A DNA stretch of 64,000 nucleotides from Erwinia endophytica. Its GTDB lineage: Bacteria > Pseudomonadota > Gammaproteobacteria > Enterobacterales > Enterobacteriaceae. The stretch covers positions 62,001 through 126,000 of the forward strand of contig NZ_RQVV01000057.1 in assembly GCF_009295515.1 (NCBI RefSeq), written 5' to 3'. Positions 21,616 to 33,085 of the stretch are shown here, piece after piece. The notes beneath the pieces are model-generated. The model made no database searches and was not told the origin of the DNA. It saw only the letters and a list, made by a program, of their open reading frames with translations. A program made the translations under genes and the position numbers. The first letter of the stretch is position 1. The number at the start of each line of letters is the position of its first letter.

Positions 21616-21654
21616 TCCTGGTTTGCTCAGCGGTGCGGTGCAAACCAGGATCAC
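21612..21654. repeat. Perfect 15-bp inverted repeat
   Basis: Positions 21612-21626 and 21640-21654 are exact reverse complements around a 13-nt loop. No T run follows. It lies at the 3' end of the decayed peptide gene. Confidence 0.8.
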
Positions 21655-21726
21655 GGTTGCGGCCTGATTTATCTGCCCGGCGATAATCGTGGGTATTGCG
21701 GCCCTTCTGGTCTGGCGGGCACCGTC

Positions 21727-21759
21727 TTGTGGGGACAATTCCCCACAATTATCTTCTTC
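21727..21759 (+). terminator. Terminator-like hairpin after the decayed peptide gene
   Basis: TTGTGGGG at 21727-21734 pairs with CCCCACAA at 21741-21748 (6-nt loop), followed by a T-rich stretch. It could have ended the peptide transcript. Confidence 0.5.
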
Positions 21760-21911
21760 TCCGAGTCAATCACGGTAGCGATGCATGGCGACATCCCGCT
21801 AACTGCGTACGTCCTGGTCTGACGCTCTGCGGCTGAATTTGTTTTACTGATAATCCATTGCGCATGGCATAAAATTCTTATTACTCATTTTTATGGTGGC
21901 GCACGATTTAA

Positions 21912-22784
<873 letters not shown>

Positions 22785-22834
22785 TTTTATTTGTCCTGAT
22801 TTTGTGATGGTTTGTTTTTTAGTGAATTGATTTT

Positions 22835-22872
22835 AAAGGGCAATATTTATGTTGCCCATTTTGTTTTTTGTT
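22835..22872 (+). terminator. dapB terminator
   Basis: GGGCAA (22838-22843) pairs with TTGCCC (22852-22857) around an 8-nt loop, followed by a T-rich tail. Confidence 0.75.
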
Positions 22873-22953
22873 TTTAATGCTTAGTTTGTGTTTTTACTAT
22901 TAAACTGATATTTGTGATTTTTTTTATTGTTTTTTAACCATTAAAAATGCTGT

Positions 22954-22971
22954 TTTTGACCATTTGGTCCA
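22954..22971. promoter_or_regulatory. RutR-type operator upstream of carAB
   Basis: The palindrome TTGACCATTTGGTCCA matches the RutR consensus (TTGACCANNTGGTCAA) at 14 of 16 positions. RutR, the uracil/thymine-responsive regulator, acts at the same place upstream of carAB P1 in E. coli. Confidence 0.7.
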
Positions 22972-23113
22972 CTTTTCCCCCTGTCAGACTCCCTGTTTAT
23001 GCATGGTGATCAAAGCAACCGGTTAAATGACCAGGAAGGTTGTTGTTTTTAGCGTGAATCATCCTAATTACCGCTCAATGCAGTGAAAATATAAGGAAAA
23101 CCATGATGCAGGG

Positions 23114-23142
23114 TAGACAATAACTGAGGCGATCATTAGAAT
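23114..23142 (+). promoter_or_regulatory. carAB P1 promoter
   Basis: TAGACA (23114-23119) and TAGAAT (23137-23142) are 17 bp apart. In E. coli the upstream carAB promoter P1 responds to pyrimidines and purines; the position here agrees. Confidence 0.6.
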
Positions 23143-23180
23143 GCGCGCAATTTGCCAAAAATCGAGCAGTCAGGCGGTTT

Positions 23181-23241
23181 TTGCATTGATTTAAGGCTTT
23201 AATATGAATTAATATGCAAATAATGTGACTGTTTATTCCCT
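23181..23241 (+). promoter_or_regulatory. carAB P2 promoter with paired ARG boxes
   Basis: TTGCAT at 23181-23186 is a likely -35, with the -10 falling in 23203-23209. Overlapping and following it are an ArgR half-pair: TATGAATTAATATGCAAA at 23203-23220 is close to the ARG-box consensus, and a weaker second copy is at 23224-23241, 3 bp further on. The arrangement is that of E. coli arginine-repressed P2. Confidence 0.7.
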
Positions 23242-23251
23242 GGAGGATGTT

Positions 23252-24400
23252 TTGATTAAGTCAGCGCTATTGGTTCTGGAAGACGGAACCCAATTCCACG
23301 GTCGGGCCATCGGGGCGACAGGATCGGCAGTGGGAGAAGTGGTTTTCAATACTTCAATGACCGGTTATCAAGAAATCCTCACTGATCCTTCCTATTCCCG
23401 CCAAATCGTTACTCTTACTTATCCCCATATCGGCAATGTCGGCACCAACTCCGCTGACGATGAATCTTCTCAGGTACATGCTCAAGGGCTGGTTATTCGT
23501 GACCTGCCGCTGATAGCCAGCAATTTCCGTCATGAAGAAGGCTTGTCTGCTTACCTGAAACGCCACAACATTGTCGCTATTGCCGATATCGATACACGTA
23601 AGTTGACTCGTCTGCTACGTGAAAAAGGGGCTCAGAACGGTTGCATTATTGCTGGTGATGCGCCGGACGCCGCACTGGCATTGCAGAAAGCACAAGTGTT
23701 CCCGGGTCTGAAAGGCATGGATCTGGCAAAAGAAGTGACTACCGCTGAAACCTACCACTGGCTGCAAGGTAGCTGGACGCTGGCTGGCGGATTGCCGACC
23801 GCAAAGAAAGAGCAGCAATTGCCTTTTCATGTGGTCGCTTGTGATTACGGCGTGAAGCGCAACATCCTGCGTATGCTGGTTGATCGTGGTTGCCGCCTGA
23901 CCGTCGTTCCGGCGCAAACGCCAGCGGAAGAGATACTGAAAATGAATCCGGACGGTATCTTTCTCTCCAACGGACCGGGTGATCCGGAGCCCTGCGACTA
24001 CGCGATAGCGGCGATTAAGCGCTTTCTTGAAACCGACGTGCCAGTATTCGGCATCTGCCTGGGGCATCAATTGCTGGCGCTGGCCAGCGGGGCGAAAACC
24101 GTCAAGATGAAATTGGGACACCACGGTGGTAACCATCCGGTGAAAGATCTGGATAACAATACCGTGATGATCACCGCGCAAAACCATGGTTTTGCCGTCG
24201 ATGGCAGTCATTTACCGGACAACCTGCGGGTAACGCATATCTCGCTGTTTGACCAGACGGTGCAAGGTATCCATCGTACTGATAAAGCCGCGTTCAGCTT
24301 CCAGGGGCACCCTGAAGCCAGCCCGGGACCGCACGATGCGGCACCGTTATTCGATCACTTTATCGAGTTGATCGAAGCCTACCGTTCTACTGCAAAATAA
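23252..24400 (+). CDS. carA: Carbamoyl-phosphate synthase small (glutaminase) subunit
   Basis: CarA hydrolyses glutamine and passes ammonia to CarB to make carbamoyl phosphate for arginine and pyrimidines. The chosen start is TTG at 23252, 5 bp after GGAGG, giving 382 residues as in E. coli, whose carA also starts with UUG. A GTG at 23225 would add nine residues but has no ribosome site and sits in the ARG-box region. The class I amidotransferase nucleophile is C269 in [11 protein letters not shown], with the later [11 protein letters not shown] containing the catalytic His and Glu. It is 14 bp from carB. Confidence 0.96.
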   Translation: MIKSALLVLEDGTQFHGRAIGATGSAVGEVVFNTSMTGYQEILTDPSYSRQIVTLTYPHIGNVGTNSADDESSQVHAQGLVIRDLPLIASNFRHEEGLSAYLKRHNIVAIADIDTRKLTRLLREKGAQNGCIIAGDAPDAALALQKAQVFPGLKGMDLAKEVTTAETYHWLQGSWTLAGGLPTAKKEQQLPFHVVACDYGVKRNILRMLVDRGCRLTVVPAQTPAEEILKMNPDGIFLSNGPGDPEPCDYAIAAIKRFLETDVPVFGICLGHQLLALASGAKTVKMKLGHHGGNHPVKDLDNNTVMITAQNHGFAVDGSHLPDNLRVTHISLFDQTVQGIHRTDKAAFSFQGHPEASPGPHDAAPLFDHFIELIEAYRSTAK

Positions 24401-24414
24401 TCAGGAGCGAGACC

Positions 24415-27400
24415 ATGCCAAAACGTACCGACATAAAAAGTATCCTGATCCTTGGCGCTGGTCCGATAGTCATCGGCCAGGCCTGTGAATTTGATTACTC
24501 TGGCGCCCAGGCTTGCAAGGCGCTGCGTGAAGAAGGCTACCGCGTTATTTTGGTTAACTCCAACCCGGCCACCATCATGACCGATCCCGATATGGCCGAT
24601 GCGACCTATATTGAGCCGATTCACTGGGAAGTGGTACGCAAAATTATTGAGAAAGAGCGTCCTGACGCCGTACTGCCCACCATGGGCGGCCAGACGGCGC
24701 TAAATTGTGCGTTGGAACTGGAACGGCAGGGCGTGCTGGCTGAGTTCGGCGTCACCATGATTGGCGCCACTGCGGATGCGATTGATAAGGCCGAAGACCG
24801 CCGCCGTTTCGATGTGGCGATGAAAAAAATCGGTCTGGAAACCGCGCGTTCCGGTATCGCACACAGCATGGAAGACGCGCTGAAAGTCGCTGAAGAGGTG
24901 GGGTTCCCATGCATCATCCGTCCGTCCTTCACCATGGGCGGGACGGGGGGCGGCATCGCTTATAACCGTGAAGAGTTTGAAGAGATTTGTGAACGAGGGC
25001 TGGATCTGTCGCCTACCAACGAGCTGCTGATTGATGAATCGCTGATCGGCTGGAAAGAGTATGAAATGGAAGTGGTGCGTGACAAAAACGACAACTGCAT
25101 CATTGTCTGCTCTATTGAAAACGTCGATGCTATGGGGATCCATACCGGAGACTCCATTACCGTGGCGCCTGCGCAGACCCTGACCGACAAAGAATACCAG
25201 GTAATGCGTAATGCCTCGATGGCGGTCCTGCGTGAAATCGGCGTGGAAACGGGCGGGTCTAATGTGCAATTCGCGGTTAATCCGCAGAATGGCCGCCTGA
25301 TAATCATCGAGATGAATCCTCGTGTTTCCCGTTCTTCCGCGCTGGCGTCAAAAGCGACTGGTTTCCCGATTGCTAAAATCGCCGCCAAGCTGGCGGTGGG
25401 GTACACGCTTGATGAGTTGATGAACGATATCACCGGGGGCCGTACTCCGGCGTCGTTCGAGCCTTCTATCGACTATGTGGTTACCAAGATCCCACGCTTC
25501 AACTTTGAGAAATTCGCCGGCGCCAACGACCGTCTGACCACGCAGATGAAATCGGTCGGCGAGGTCATGGCCATTGGCCGCACATTGCAGGAATCAATGC
25601 AAAAAGCGTTACGTGGTCTGGAGGTGGGGGTACATGGTTTCGACCCGAAAGTCGATCTGCATGATGCCCAGGCGCTGACCACCATCCGTCGTGAGCTGAA
25701 GGATGCGGGTTCTGATCGGATCTGGTATGTGGCCGATGCGTTCCGCGCGGGGATGTCAGTCGACGAGGTGTTCACCCTGACCAATATCGACCGCTGGTTC
25801 CTGGTGCAGATTGAAGAGCTGGTTGAGCTGGAAGAGCAGGTCGCCCGTGAAGGTGTGAACGGCCTGACGGCTGACTTTCTGCGTACGCTTAAGCGTAAAG
25901 GTTTTGCCGATGCGCGCCTGGCGGTACTGGCCGGTGTGGCCGAGTCTGAAGTGCGTAAGCGGCGTGAGCAGTATAATCTTCATCCGGTTTACAAACGTGT
26001 GGATACCTGTGCGGCGGAGTTCTCCACTGACACGGCTTACATGTACTCAACGTATGAAGAAGAGTGCGAAGCTAATCCGCATCATGATCGTGAAAAAATC
26101 ATGGTGCTGGGCGGTGGTCCGAACCGTATTGGCCAGGGTATCGAGTTTGACTACTGCTGTGTGCATGCGTCGCTGGCGCTGCGTGAAGATGGGTATGAGA
26201 CCATTATGGTCAACTGTAACCCTGAAACGGTATCGACTGACTACGATACCTCTGACCGCCTGTACTTCGAACCGGTAACCCTGGAAGACGTGTTGGAAAT
26301 TGTCCGCATTGAGCAGCCCAGGGGGGTCATCGTGCAGTACGGCGGTCAAACTCCGCTGAAACTGGCCCGTGAACTGGAAGCGGCGGGGGTGCCGATTATC
26401 GGTACCAGCCCGGATGCGATTGACCGTGCGGAAGACCGTGAGCGGTTCCAGCAGGCGGTGGAGCGCCTGGGCCTGAAACAACCGGCCAATGCCACGGTTA
26501 CCGCGTTGGAGCAGGCCGTTGAGCGGGCGGCGAGCATTGGCTACCCGCTGGTGGTACGTCCTTCGTATGTGCTGGGCGGCCGTGCCATGGAAATCGTTTA
26601 TGATGAAATCGACCTGAAGCGTTATTTTCAGACCGCGGTGTCCGTTTCTAACGATGCCCCGGTGCTGCTGGATCGTTTCCTGGATGATGCGGTGGAAGTG
26701 GATGTCGATGCTATCTGCGATGGCGAGCGTGTGTTGATTGGCGGCATCATGGAGCATATTGAGCAGGCTGGCGTACACTCAGGTGATTCCGCCTGTTCTC
26801 TGCCTGCCTATACCCTGAGCAAAGAGATCCAGAACGTGATGCGTCATCAGGTTGAGAAGCTGGCCTTTGAACTTTGCGTACGTGGCCTGATGAATGTGCA
26901 GTTCGCGGTAAAAGATAACGAAGTGTACCTGATTGAAGTCAATCCACGAGCCGCGCGTACCGTACCTTTCGTCTCTAAAGCGACGGGCGTACCGTTGGCT
27001 AAAGTGGCTGCCCGGGTTATGACCGGTAAAACGCTGGCTGAGCAGGGCGTGACCGTGGAAGTTATTCCACCGTACTACTCGGTGAAGGAAGTGGTTCTAC
27101 CGTTCAATAAATTCCAGGGCGTCGACCCGATCCTTGGGCCTGAAATGCGTTCTACCGGGGAAGTTATGGGGGTGGGACGCAACTTCGCTGAAGCCTTTGC
27201 CAAGGCGATGCTGGGTGCGCAGAGCAACATGAAGAAAACGGGGCGGGCGTTGTTGTCAGTCCGTGACGGCGACAAGAAACGCATCGTGGATCTGGCGGCG
27301 AAACTACAGAAATTCGGTTTTGAGTTGGATGCCACTCATGGTACCGCGGTGGTCCTGGGCGAAGCGGGGATTAACCCACGTCTGGTCAATAAGGTGCATG

Positions 27401-27639
27401 AAGGTCGTCCACACATTCAGGATCGTCTGAAGAACGGTGAATATGCCTATATTGTTAACACCACCGCTGGGCGTCAGGCGATTGAAGATTCCCGGGCGAT
27501 TCGCCGCAGTGCGTTGCAGTATAAAGTGCATTATGACACCACGCTGAACGGCGGTTTCGCCACCACGATGTCGCTGAATGCCGATCCGACCGATAAGGTG
27601 ATTTCCGTACAGGAAATGCATGCGCAGATTAACGGTTAG
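24415..27639 (+). CDS. carB: Carbamoyl-phosphate synthase large subunit
   Basis: CarB makes carbamoyl phosphate from ammonia, bicarbonate and two ATP. It has 1074 residues (E. coli 1073) and shows the two homologous synthetase halves: the first begins [20 protein letters not shown], the second [19 protein letters not shown] near residue 560. Each half contains an ATP-grasp domain, for example [12 protein letters not shown] in the first and [16 protein letters not shown] in the second. The C-terminal 140 residues form the allosteric domain bound by UMP and ornithine in E. coli. It ends the carAB operon at a terminator. Confidence 0.99.
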   Translation: MPKRTDIKSILILGAGPIVIGQACEFDYSGAQACKALREEGYRVILVNSNPATIMTDPDMADATYIEPIHWEVVRKIIEKERPDAVLPTMGGQTALNCALELERQGVLAEFGVTMIGATADAIDKAEDRRRFDVAMKKIGLETARSGIAHSMEDALKVAEEVGFPCIIRPSFTMGGTGGGIAYNREEFEEICERGLDLSPTNELLIDESLIGWKEYEMEVVRDKNDNCIIVCSIENVDAMGIHTGDSITVAPAQTLTDKEYQVMRNASMAVLREIGVETGGSNVQFAVNPQNGRLIIIEMNPRVSRSSALASKATGFPIAKIAAKLAVGYTLDELMNDITGGRTPASFEPSIDYVVTKIPRFNFEKFAGANDRLTTQMKSVGEVMAIGRTLQESMQKALRGLEVGVHGFDPKVDLHDAQALTTIRRELKDAGSDRIWYVADAFRAGMSVDEVFTLTNIDRWFLVQIEELVELEEQVAREGVNGLTADFLRTLKRKGFADARLAVLAGVAESEVRKRREQYNLHPVYKRVDTCAAEFSTDTAYMYSTYEEECEANPHHDREKIMVLGGGPNRIGQGIEFDYCCVHASLALREDGYETIMVNCNPETVSTDYDTSDRLYFEPVTLEDVLEIVRIEQPRGVIVQYGGQTPLKLARELEAAGVPIIGTSPDAIDRAEDRERFQQAVERLGLKQPANATVTALEQAVERAASIGYPLVVRPSYVLGGRAMEIVYDEIDLKRYFQTAVSVSNDAPVLLDRFLDDAVEVDVDAICDGERVLIGGIMEHIEQAGVHSGDSACSLPAYTLSKEIQNVMRHQVEKLAFELCVRGLMNVQFAVKDNEVYLIEVNPRAARTVPFVSKATGVPLAKVAARVMTGKTLAEQGVTVEVIPPYYSVKEVVLPFNKFQGVDPILGPEMRSTGEVMGVGRNFAEAFAKAMLGAQSNMKKTGRALLSVRDGDKKRIVDLAAKLQKFGFELDATHGTAVVLGEAGINPRLVNKVHEGRPHIQDRLKNGEYAYIVNTTAGRQAIEDSRAIRRSALQYKVHYDTTLNGGFATTMSLNADPTDKVISVQEMHAQING

Positions 27640-27651
27640 TTTAGTCGTGAG

Positions 27652-27680
27652 ATCCTCCCCGCTTCGGCGGGGATTTTGTT
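27652..27680 (+). terminator. carAB terminator
   Basis: A TCCCCGC-TTCG-GCGGGGA hairpin (27656-27673) with a stable UUCG-type loop is followed by TTTTGTTATT, 16 bp after the carB stop. Confidence 0.88.
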
Positions 27681-27812
27681 ATTACTGACATGCCCCGTGT
27701 TATCCGCTGTTGAATTTGTGAGCTTAGCAACAGCGTATCAGTCGCTAATCCTTTATTATTGCTGGGCGTAAAGTGTCTTGCGCATCATGCAGAAATTAAA
27801 GGGATTGAATAA

Positions 27813-28553
27813 ATGAAACAAGTCTTACTGGCCACGCTGACCTGGGCGGTGATGTGTCCGGCTTTTGCCACTATGGATGTTACGACTAACCCAGATGTTT
27901 TTTTCCTGAAGGAATCACAGTCTGTTGACAGCCAGGCCTTACTGCCACCGCCACCGGCGGGAGACAGTATCGATTTTCTCAATGACAAAGCCCAGTATGA
28001 AGCTGCTAAATTACTGCGGGATACGCCGCGTGGTAAGCAGGCATGGCGGGATGCGTATGTCGAGGGTAACGGTGTGGCAGAGGCGTTTTCCGCTGCTTTT
28101 GGTCATACCATCAGCCCGGGAACCACGCCGGAAATTTATCGTCTGGTGGTTAAAATGCGTGAGGATGCGGGCGATCTCGCGACCCGCAGTGCCAAGCAAC
28201 ATTATATGCGTATCCGTCCCTTCGCTTATTACCATGAGCCAACCTGCCGCGCCGATGATGAGGGTAAGCTGTCCAAAAATGGCTCTTATCCTTCCGGTCA
28301 CACCACCATAGGGTGGGCGACAGCGCTGGTGCTGGCGGAAATCAATCCGACCCGACAAGATATCATCCTCAAACGGGGTTACGATCTGGGGCAAAGCCGG
28401 GTGATTTGTGGCTATCACTGGCAGAGCGATGTGACGGCAGCGCGGATTGTCGGTGCCGCTATTGTGGCGCGATTGCATGCCGATGACGGTTTCGCGCAAC
28501 AATTGCAGAAAGCGAAAGAGGAATTTAAACACCTGCCTGTTGTGGCGTCATAA
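27813..28553 (+). CDS. Class A non-specific acid phosphatase (PhoN/PhoC type)
   Basis: This 246-residue exported phosphatase should release phosphate from organic phosphomonoesters in the periplasm. An N-terminal signal peptide is visible, with likely cleavage after AFA at residue 19. The PAP2/class A signature is complete: KQHYMRIRP, then GSYPSGHT, then [12 protein letters not shown], matching KX6RP, PSGH and SRX5HX3D. It resembles PhoN of Salmonella and PhoC of Morganella, but the exact subfamily is uncertain. It has its own leader between the carAB terminator and a convergent exporter gene, and is not found at this site in E. coli. Confidence 0.92.
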   Translation: MKQVLLATLTWAVMCPAFATMDVTTNPDVFFLKESQSVDSQALLPPPPAGDSIDFLNDKAQYEAAKLLRDTPRGKQAWRDAYVEGNGVAEAFSAAFGHTISPGTTPEIYRLVVKMREDAGDLATRSAKQHYMRIRPFAYYHEPTCRADDEGKLSKNGSYPSGHTTIGWATALVLAEINPTRQDIILKRGYDLGQSRVICGYHWQSDVTAARIVGAAIVARLHADDGFAQQLQKAKEEFKHLPVVAS

Positions 28554-28608
28554 GTGATCGCTGTGGCTTTCAGGTTGTTGTCTGGCCGGTGAGAGCGATA
28601 GGACACCT

Positions 28609-28632
28609 CATCCCGGTTCAGAAGCCGGGATG
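28609..28632. terminator. Hairpin between convergent phosphatase and LysE genes
   Basis: CATCCCGG (28609-28616) pairs with CCGGGATG (28625-28632) around an 8-nt loop, 55 bp after the phosphatase stop and 8 bp after the end of the opposing gene. The T run is missing, so the ending role is likely but not certain. Confidence 0.5.
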
Positions 28633-28640
28633 GGAAACCG

Positions 28641-29243
28641 TCAGGAAAGGACGACTTTGATCCCCAGAGCGATCAGCACGCCGCCGAGTAGTTTGTCGAG
28701 CCACTTCTGCGCTTTCGCCAGCCCGCGACGCACCGGCGCACACTGGATCAGCAAGACCAGCAGAGGCCACCACAGGGATGAGAGCGTCAGGATAATCCCC
28801 TTTTCATCCAGGCTGGAATTAACGTTCAGTACCTGAGTAAACATCGCCAGGAAAAATAACGTTGCTTTCGGATTCAGCAGATTACACAAGTAACCTTGCA
28901 GAAAAGCTGTTTTCAGCGAGGTTGATTCTGGCGTGATATTGCTCAGATTCATTTTACTGTTGTTATGGGAAAACAGCGCCTGTATACCGAGATAGATTAA
29001 CCAGGCCGCACCGGCATATTTCAGCAGCATAAACAGCCAGGGAGTGGTGGTGATAACCACGGCCAGACCCGCCACACAGTAGGTCATGTGGGTCGCCACG
29101 GCGCAGTTTACTCCCAGGGTGGTCATCAGTGCCGCACTACGGCGATAACGCGACGCATTTTTGATGATCAAGAAAAAGTCGGGGCCGGGTGAAAGCATCC
29201 CCAGCATCGCGATAGTGGCAACGAATAAACTGGTTTCTACCAT
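28641..29243 (-). CDS. LysE/RhtB-family amino-acid exporter
   Basis: A 200-residue inner-membrane protein with about six hydrophobic segments. The N-terminal segment MLGMLSPGPDFFLIIKNASR is the classic LysE/RhtB signature, and NPKATLFFLAMFTQ is the conserved middle motif. Members export amino acids such as threonine, homoserine, lysine or leucine; the substrate here is unknown. The start at 29243 (MVETSLFV) places the signature at the usual distance; an ATG 29 codons further upstream is less likely. It is a single gene, convergent with the acid phosphatase and divergent from folA. The site holds kefFC in E. coli. Confidence 0.88.
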   Translation of the reverse strand: MVETSLFVATIAMLGMLSPGPDFFLIIKNASRYRRSAALMTTLGVNCAVATHMTYCVAGLAVVITTTPWLFMLLKYAGAAWLIYLGIQALFSHNNSKMNLSNITPESTSLKTAFLQGYLCNLLNPKATLFFLAMFTQVLNVNSSLDEKGIILTLSSLWWPLLVLLIQCAPVRRGLAKAQKWLDKLLGGVLIALGIKVVLS

Positions 29244-29435
29244 GGTATTCTCGGTAACGATTAAAAAAGCGCAATGGGTGTCAGAAATCGCGTTTATTTT
29301 AGCGCGGTGCATCGGTAAATAACATGCCAATACGCTCTTTAAGAACCTTTACGCATTTCCTGGCGCTTTGCTATCGACGAAACTTTCACCTTTCCGTATG
29401 ATGTCGCCAATTTTGTACCCTGTTGAGTATTTCAG

Positions 29436-29921
29436 ATGATAAGCCTTATTGCGGCCATGGCGGCCGATCGCATTATTGGGATGGAAAATGCCATGCCCTG
29501 GCACCTGCCAGCCGATCTGGCCTGGTTCAAACGTCAAACGCTGGACAAGCCCGTCGTCATGGGGCGTCGTACCTTTGAATCGATTGGTCGTCCGTTGCCG
29601 GGACGTTTGAATATTGTCATTAGTCGTCAGAAAGGGACGGCGGCAGGGGTAACCTGGGTGAGTTCAATTGACGACGCTCTCCGTGCGGCGGGAGAGGCTG
29701 AAGAGATCATGGTGATCGGCGGTGGCCGTATCTATGAACAACTGTTGCCGCGGGCGGACCGGCTTTATCTGACCCATATTGATGCAGAAGTGGAAGGTGA
29801 TACCACGTTCCCGGACTATGAACCAGACGAATGGCAGTCGACGTTTAGCGAGTTCCACGATGCGGATGAGCACAATAGCCACAGTTGCTGCTGGGAAATC
29901 CTCGATCGTCGTCGGGCATAA
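29436..29921 (+). CDS. folA: Dihydrofolate reductase
   Basis: FolA reduces dihydrofolate to tetrahydrofolate and is the trimethoprim target. It has 161 residues (E. coli 159). The active-site aspartate is D27 in [22 protein letters not shown] forms the Met20 loop, and [15 protein letters not shown] and the NADPH-binding [13 protein letters not shown] are intact. None of the positions seen suggests a resistance variant. A double hairpin ends it before convergent apaH. Confidence 0.97.
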   Translation: MISLIAAMAADRIIGMENAMPWHLPADLAWFKRQTLDKPVVMGRRTFESIGRPLPGRLNIVISRQKGTAAGVTWVSSIDDALRAAGEAEEIMVIGGGRIYEQLLPRADRLYLTHIDAEVEGDTTFPDYEPDEWQSTFSEFHDADEHNSHSCCWEILDRRRA

Positions 29922-29929
29922 CTATTGAT

Positions 29930-30010
29930 GATAACCCGCATCCTGAGCGGAGTGCTACACCGATGCGGGTTATCCTCCCACCTGCGCGGAATGTTCCGCG
30001 CGGGTTTTTA
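29930..30010 (+). terminator. folA tandem hairpin terminator
   Basis: A perfect 13-bp stem (29930-29942 with 29962-29974) is followed by a second hairpin (29984-29991 with 29994-30001, extended by wobble) and TTTTT at 30005-30009. The second overlaps the 3' end of apaH. Confidence 0.75.
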
Positions 30011-30838
30011 CACTTCCACACTCTGCGTCCGGTTCGAGGGCTGAACAAACCACGCTTTATCTTCCCAGCGCAACATCGTCAACGAGCCTCCCCAGCAGCA
30101 GCCGGTATCCAGCCCCAGAATGCCTTCCGGCGTTCCTTTACCTTCCAGCGCCGCCCAGTGGCCAAAGACAATGGTGTAGTCGCGAGAGACTGGGCCGGGT
30201 AGGGTAAACCACGGTTTCAGCGGCGGTGGGGCTAACGCCGGCGTATCTTTGCAAATCATATCCAACTGGCCGTTAGGGAAGCAAAAACGCATCCTGGTCA
30301 GCGCATTGGTACTGAAACGCAGGCGCGCAAGGCCACTCAGCTCCGGCGTCCAGTTATTTGGCATATCGCCGTACATGGCATCCAGAAACAACGGATAGGT
30401 ATCGCTGGCAAGTACCGTTTCGACTTCCTGAGCGCAGGTTTGTGCTGTCGCCAGATCCCACTGCGGGGTAATCCCGGCGTGCGCCATAACCAACTTTTTC
30501 TCTTCATCAACCTGTAGTAGTGGCTGGCGCCGCAGCCAGTTGATCAGTTGATCGGCGTCTTCTGCTTGCAACAGGGCCGTCAAACGATCTTTGGGTTTGT
30601 TGCGACTGATCCCGGCAAAAACCGCCAGCAGGTGCAGATCGTGGTTACCCAACACCATCCTCACCGCATCGCCAAGTGAACGGACAAAGCGCAGGACTTC
30701 TAGCGAATCCGGTCCACGCGCGACTAAATCGCCGGTCAACCACAGCGTATCCTGCACAGGATTGAAATCAGCCTGTGCTAACAGAGATTGCAGTTCATCG
30801 TAGCAACCGTGAATGTCGCCAATCAGATAAGTACTCAT
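30008..30838 (-). CDS. apaH: Diadenosine tetraphosphatase
   Basis: ApaH symmetrically cleaves Ap4A to ADP and, in E. coli, also removes Np4 caps from RNA. It has 276 residues (E. coli 280). The calcineurin-like metallophosphatase motifs appear in order: [10 protein letters not shown] at residues 7-16, [18 protein letters not shown], and a later [11 protein letters not shown]. It is the last gene of the lptD-surA-pdxA-rsmA-apaG-apaH run, 52 bp after apaG. Confidence 0.97.
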   Translation of the reverse strand: MSTYLIGDIHGCYDELQSLLAQADFNPVQDTLWLTGDLVARGPDSLEVLRFVRSLGDAVRMVLGNHDLHLLAVFAGISRNKPKDRLTALLQAEDADQLINWLRRQPLLQVDEEKKLVMAHAGITPQWDLATAQTCAQEVETVLASDTYPLFLDAMYGDMPNNWTPELSGLARLRFSTNALTRMRFCFPNGQLDMICKDTPALAPPPLKPWFTLPGPVSRDYTIVFGHWAALEGKGTPEGILGLDTGCCWGGSLTMLRWEDKAWFVQPSNRTQSVEV

Positions 30839-30890
30839 AAATCGTCCGGCCTGTATCGCGATGCTGTCAGGGTCAGTCGCTGAGGATGAA

Positions 30891-31268
30891 TTAGTGGATA
30901 TGGCTGGCGACGGCCAGCCTGAATACCGGGATCTCGGCCAGGAATGTCTCCCCCTCGCTGTCGATCATCGTAAAATGTCCTTGCATAGTGCCCATTGGGG
31001 TTTCGAGTACCGCGCCGCTGGTGTACTGAAACTCGCTGCCGGGTTGGATATGCGGTTGCTCTCCGACCACGCCCTCGCCCTGAACTTCGGTTTTATGACC
31101 GTTGCCGTTGGTTATCAACCAGTAACGGCTCAGCAATTGCACGGTGGTACGCCCCAGATTACGGATGGTTATCGTATAGGCGAACACATAACGATCCTTT
31201 TCCGCAACAGATTGCGACGGAATCCAGGCACTTTGTACCTGAACACAAATCCGGGGTGTATCGATCAT
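30891..31268 (-). CDS. apaG: ApaG protein (Co2+/Mg2+ efflux-associated)
   Basis: ApaG is a small fibronectin-type-III-like protein of 125 residues, the E. coli length. Its biochemical role is unsettled; loss has been linked to Co2+ resistance and Mg2+ efflux in Salmonella. The conserved glycine-rich segments [18 protein letters not shown] and [12 protein letters not shown] are present. It lies 13 bp after rsmA, as in other enterobacteria. Confidence 0.95.
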   Translation of the reverse strand: MIDTPRICVQVQSAWIPSQSVAEKDRYVFAYTITIRNLGRTTVQLLSRYWLITNGNGHKTEVQGEGVVGEQPHIQPGSEFQYTSGAVLETPMGTMQGHFTMIDSEGETFLAEIPVFRLAVASHIH

Positions 31269-31281
31269 GGTAGTCGCTCTC

Positions 31282-32094
31282 CTACGGCTGGGGATGCGCA
31301 GTCAGCCAGTTGGCCAGTTGGCAGTATTGTGCCACGGAGATGTTTTCTGCCCGCAAGATCGGATCGATATTCATCTCCTGTAACGTCTCCGGTGAGAACA
31401 GATGACCGAGACTGTTACGTAGCGTTTTGCGACGCTGACCAAAGGCTTCTGTGGTTATCCTGCTGAGGGCGCGAATGTCCTGTACCGGATGAGGAATGTT
31501 GGTATGGGGAACCAGACGCACAACGGCGGAGTCTACTTTAGGAGCTGGCGTAAACGATTCCGGCGGTACTTCCAGTACCGGGATCACCTGGCAGTAGTAC
31601 TGCGCCATTACCGTTAGACGACCATAGGCTTTGCTACCTGGGCCGGCAACCAGACGGTTAACCACTTCTTTCTGCAACATGAAATGCATGTCACGGATAG
31701 CCTCAGTATAGCTGAAAAGATGGAACATCAACGGGGTTGAGATGTTGTACGGCAGGTTACCAAATACGCGCAAGGGCTGGCCTTTTTCCTGGGCTAATGC
31801 GGCGAAGTCAAAGGTCATGGCATCCTGCTGGTAAATGGTCAGCTTGGATCCCAGAAAAGGGTGGGTCTGCAGACGAGCGGCCAGATCACGGTCGAGTTCG
31901 ATAACCGTCATGGCGTCCAGACGCTCGCCCACGGGTTCGGTTAAGGCACCCAGACCGGGACCAATCTCAACAATTGCCTCATCGGGCCGCGGGTAAATAG
32001 CCGAGACAATGCTGTCGATAATGTATGGGTCGTTAAGGAAGTTCTGTCCGAAACGTTTACGGGCGAAGTGGCCCTGGTGGACACGATTATTCAT
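31282..32094 (-). CDS. rsmA: 16S rRNA dimethyladenosine transferase
   Basis: RsmA (KsgA) dimethylates two adjacent adenosines near the 3' end of 16S rRNA, late in 30S assembly. It has 270 residues (E. coli 273). The SAM-binding motif [14 protein letters not shown] is near residues 41-54, and the catalytic motif NLPYNIST near 112-119. It overlaps the 3' end of pdxA by 8 bp, suggesting coupled translation. Confidence 0.97.
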   Translation of the reverse strand: MNNRVHQGHFARKRFGQNFLNDPYIIDSIVSAIYPRPDEAIVEIGPGLGALTEPVGERLDAMTVIELDRDLAARLQTHPFLGSKLTIYQQDAMTFDFAALAQEKGQPLRVFGNLPYNISTPLMFHLFSYTEAIRDMHFMLQKEVVNRLVAGPGSKAYGRLTVMAQYYCQVIPVLEVPPESFTPAPKVDSAVVRLVPHTNIPHPVQDIRALSRITTEAFGQRRKTLRNSLGHLFSPETLQEMNIDPILRAENISVAQYCQLANWLTAHPQP

Positions 32095-33085
32095 TGACTT
32101 CTTTGATCATGGTGATGGCGAGGTTAAGCGCCGTAATAAAGCTGCCCGCATCGGCGTTGCCCTGACCTGCCAGCTCCAGAGCAGTGCCATGGTCAACAGA
32201 CGTACGGATAAAGGGCAGGCCGAGGGTGATATTTACCGCACGACCAAATCCCTGATATTTTAGCACCGGCAACCCCTGGTCGTGGTACATGGCCAGAACC
32301 GCATCGGCGTGCTGTAAATATTTGGGCTGAAACAAGGTGTCCGCCGGCAACGGGCCGGTCAGTTGCATACCACGTTGGCGTAACTCATTCAGCGCGGGAA
32401 TGATAACATCAATCTCTTCCCGTCCCATATGACCGCCTTCGCCCGCATGAGGATTCAGACCACACACCAGGATATGGGGGGCGGTAAGGCCGAATTTGCT
32501 TTGCAGATCGGCATGCAGGATGCTGATCACTTCATGCAGGCTTTCGCGCGTGATGGCGGCAGATACCTCTTTCAGCGGCAGATGAGTGGTTGCCAGGGCA
32601 ACACGCAGTTCCTCTGTCGCCAGCATCATCACCACGCGTGAGCAATGGGCACGTTCGGCGAAAAATTCCGTATGACCGCTGAACGGGATCCCGGCATCGT
32701 TGATCACCCCTTTGTGCACCGGACCAGTAATCAGCGCGGCAAACTCACCGTTCAGACAACCGTCACAGGCTCTCGCCAGCGTTTCCAGTACATAATGGCT
32801 GTTTGCCACACACAGTTCACCCGCTTTAACCGGCTGTGAGGTGGCGATGGGTAATACGGTCAACGTGCCTGCCGCTTGCGGCTGTGCTGCACCGTCGGGG
32901 CGATATTCCCGCAACGTCAGGGGAAGTCCCAGCGTTGCTGCACGCTGGCGCAGCAACGCTGGGTCGGCACACACCACCAGCTCAACCGGCCAGTCGCGCT
33001 GGGCCAGTTGCAGGGTGACATCCGGACCAATCCCAGCGGGTTCGCCGCAGGTTAAAACCACACGCGGGTTACTGAGCATTGGCAT
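32087..33085 (-). CDS. pdxA: 4-hydroxythreonine-4-phosphate dehydrogenase
   Basis: PdxA oxidises 4-phosphohydroxy-L-threonine in pyridoxal phosphate synthesis. It has 332 residues from the first ATG (E. coli 329); a second ATG two codons later is possible. Metal-binding histidines are in [23 protein letters not shown] and [13 protein letters not shown]. The start overlaps the 3' end of surA by 17 bp, and its end overlaps rsmA. Confidence 0.97.
   Translation of the reverse strand: MPMLSNPRVVLTCGEPAGIGPDVTLQLAQRDWPVELVVCADPALLRQRAATLGLPLTLREYRPDGAAQPQAAGTLTVLPIATSQPVKAGELCVANSHYVLETLARACDGCLNGEFAALITGPVHKGVINDAGIPFSGHTEFFAERAHCSRVVMMLATEELRVALATTHLPLKEVSAAITRESLHEVISILHADLQSKFGLTAPHILVCGLNPHAGEGGHMGREEIDVIIPALNELRQRGMQLTGPLPADTLFQPKYLQHADAVLAMYHDQGLPVLKYQGFGRAVNITLGLPFIRTSVDHGTALELAGQGNADAGSFITALNLAITMIKEVNE

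Noticed and set aside
21489-21686. 65-codon ORF in another frame across the decayed peptide region
   Set aside because: Arg/Cys-rich translation, not hydrophobic, and reads through the inverted repeat; it is a shadow of the broken peptide gene.
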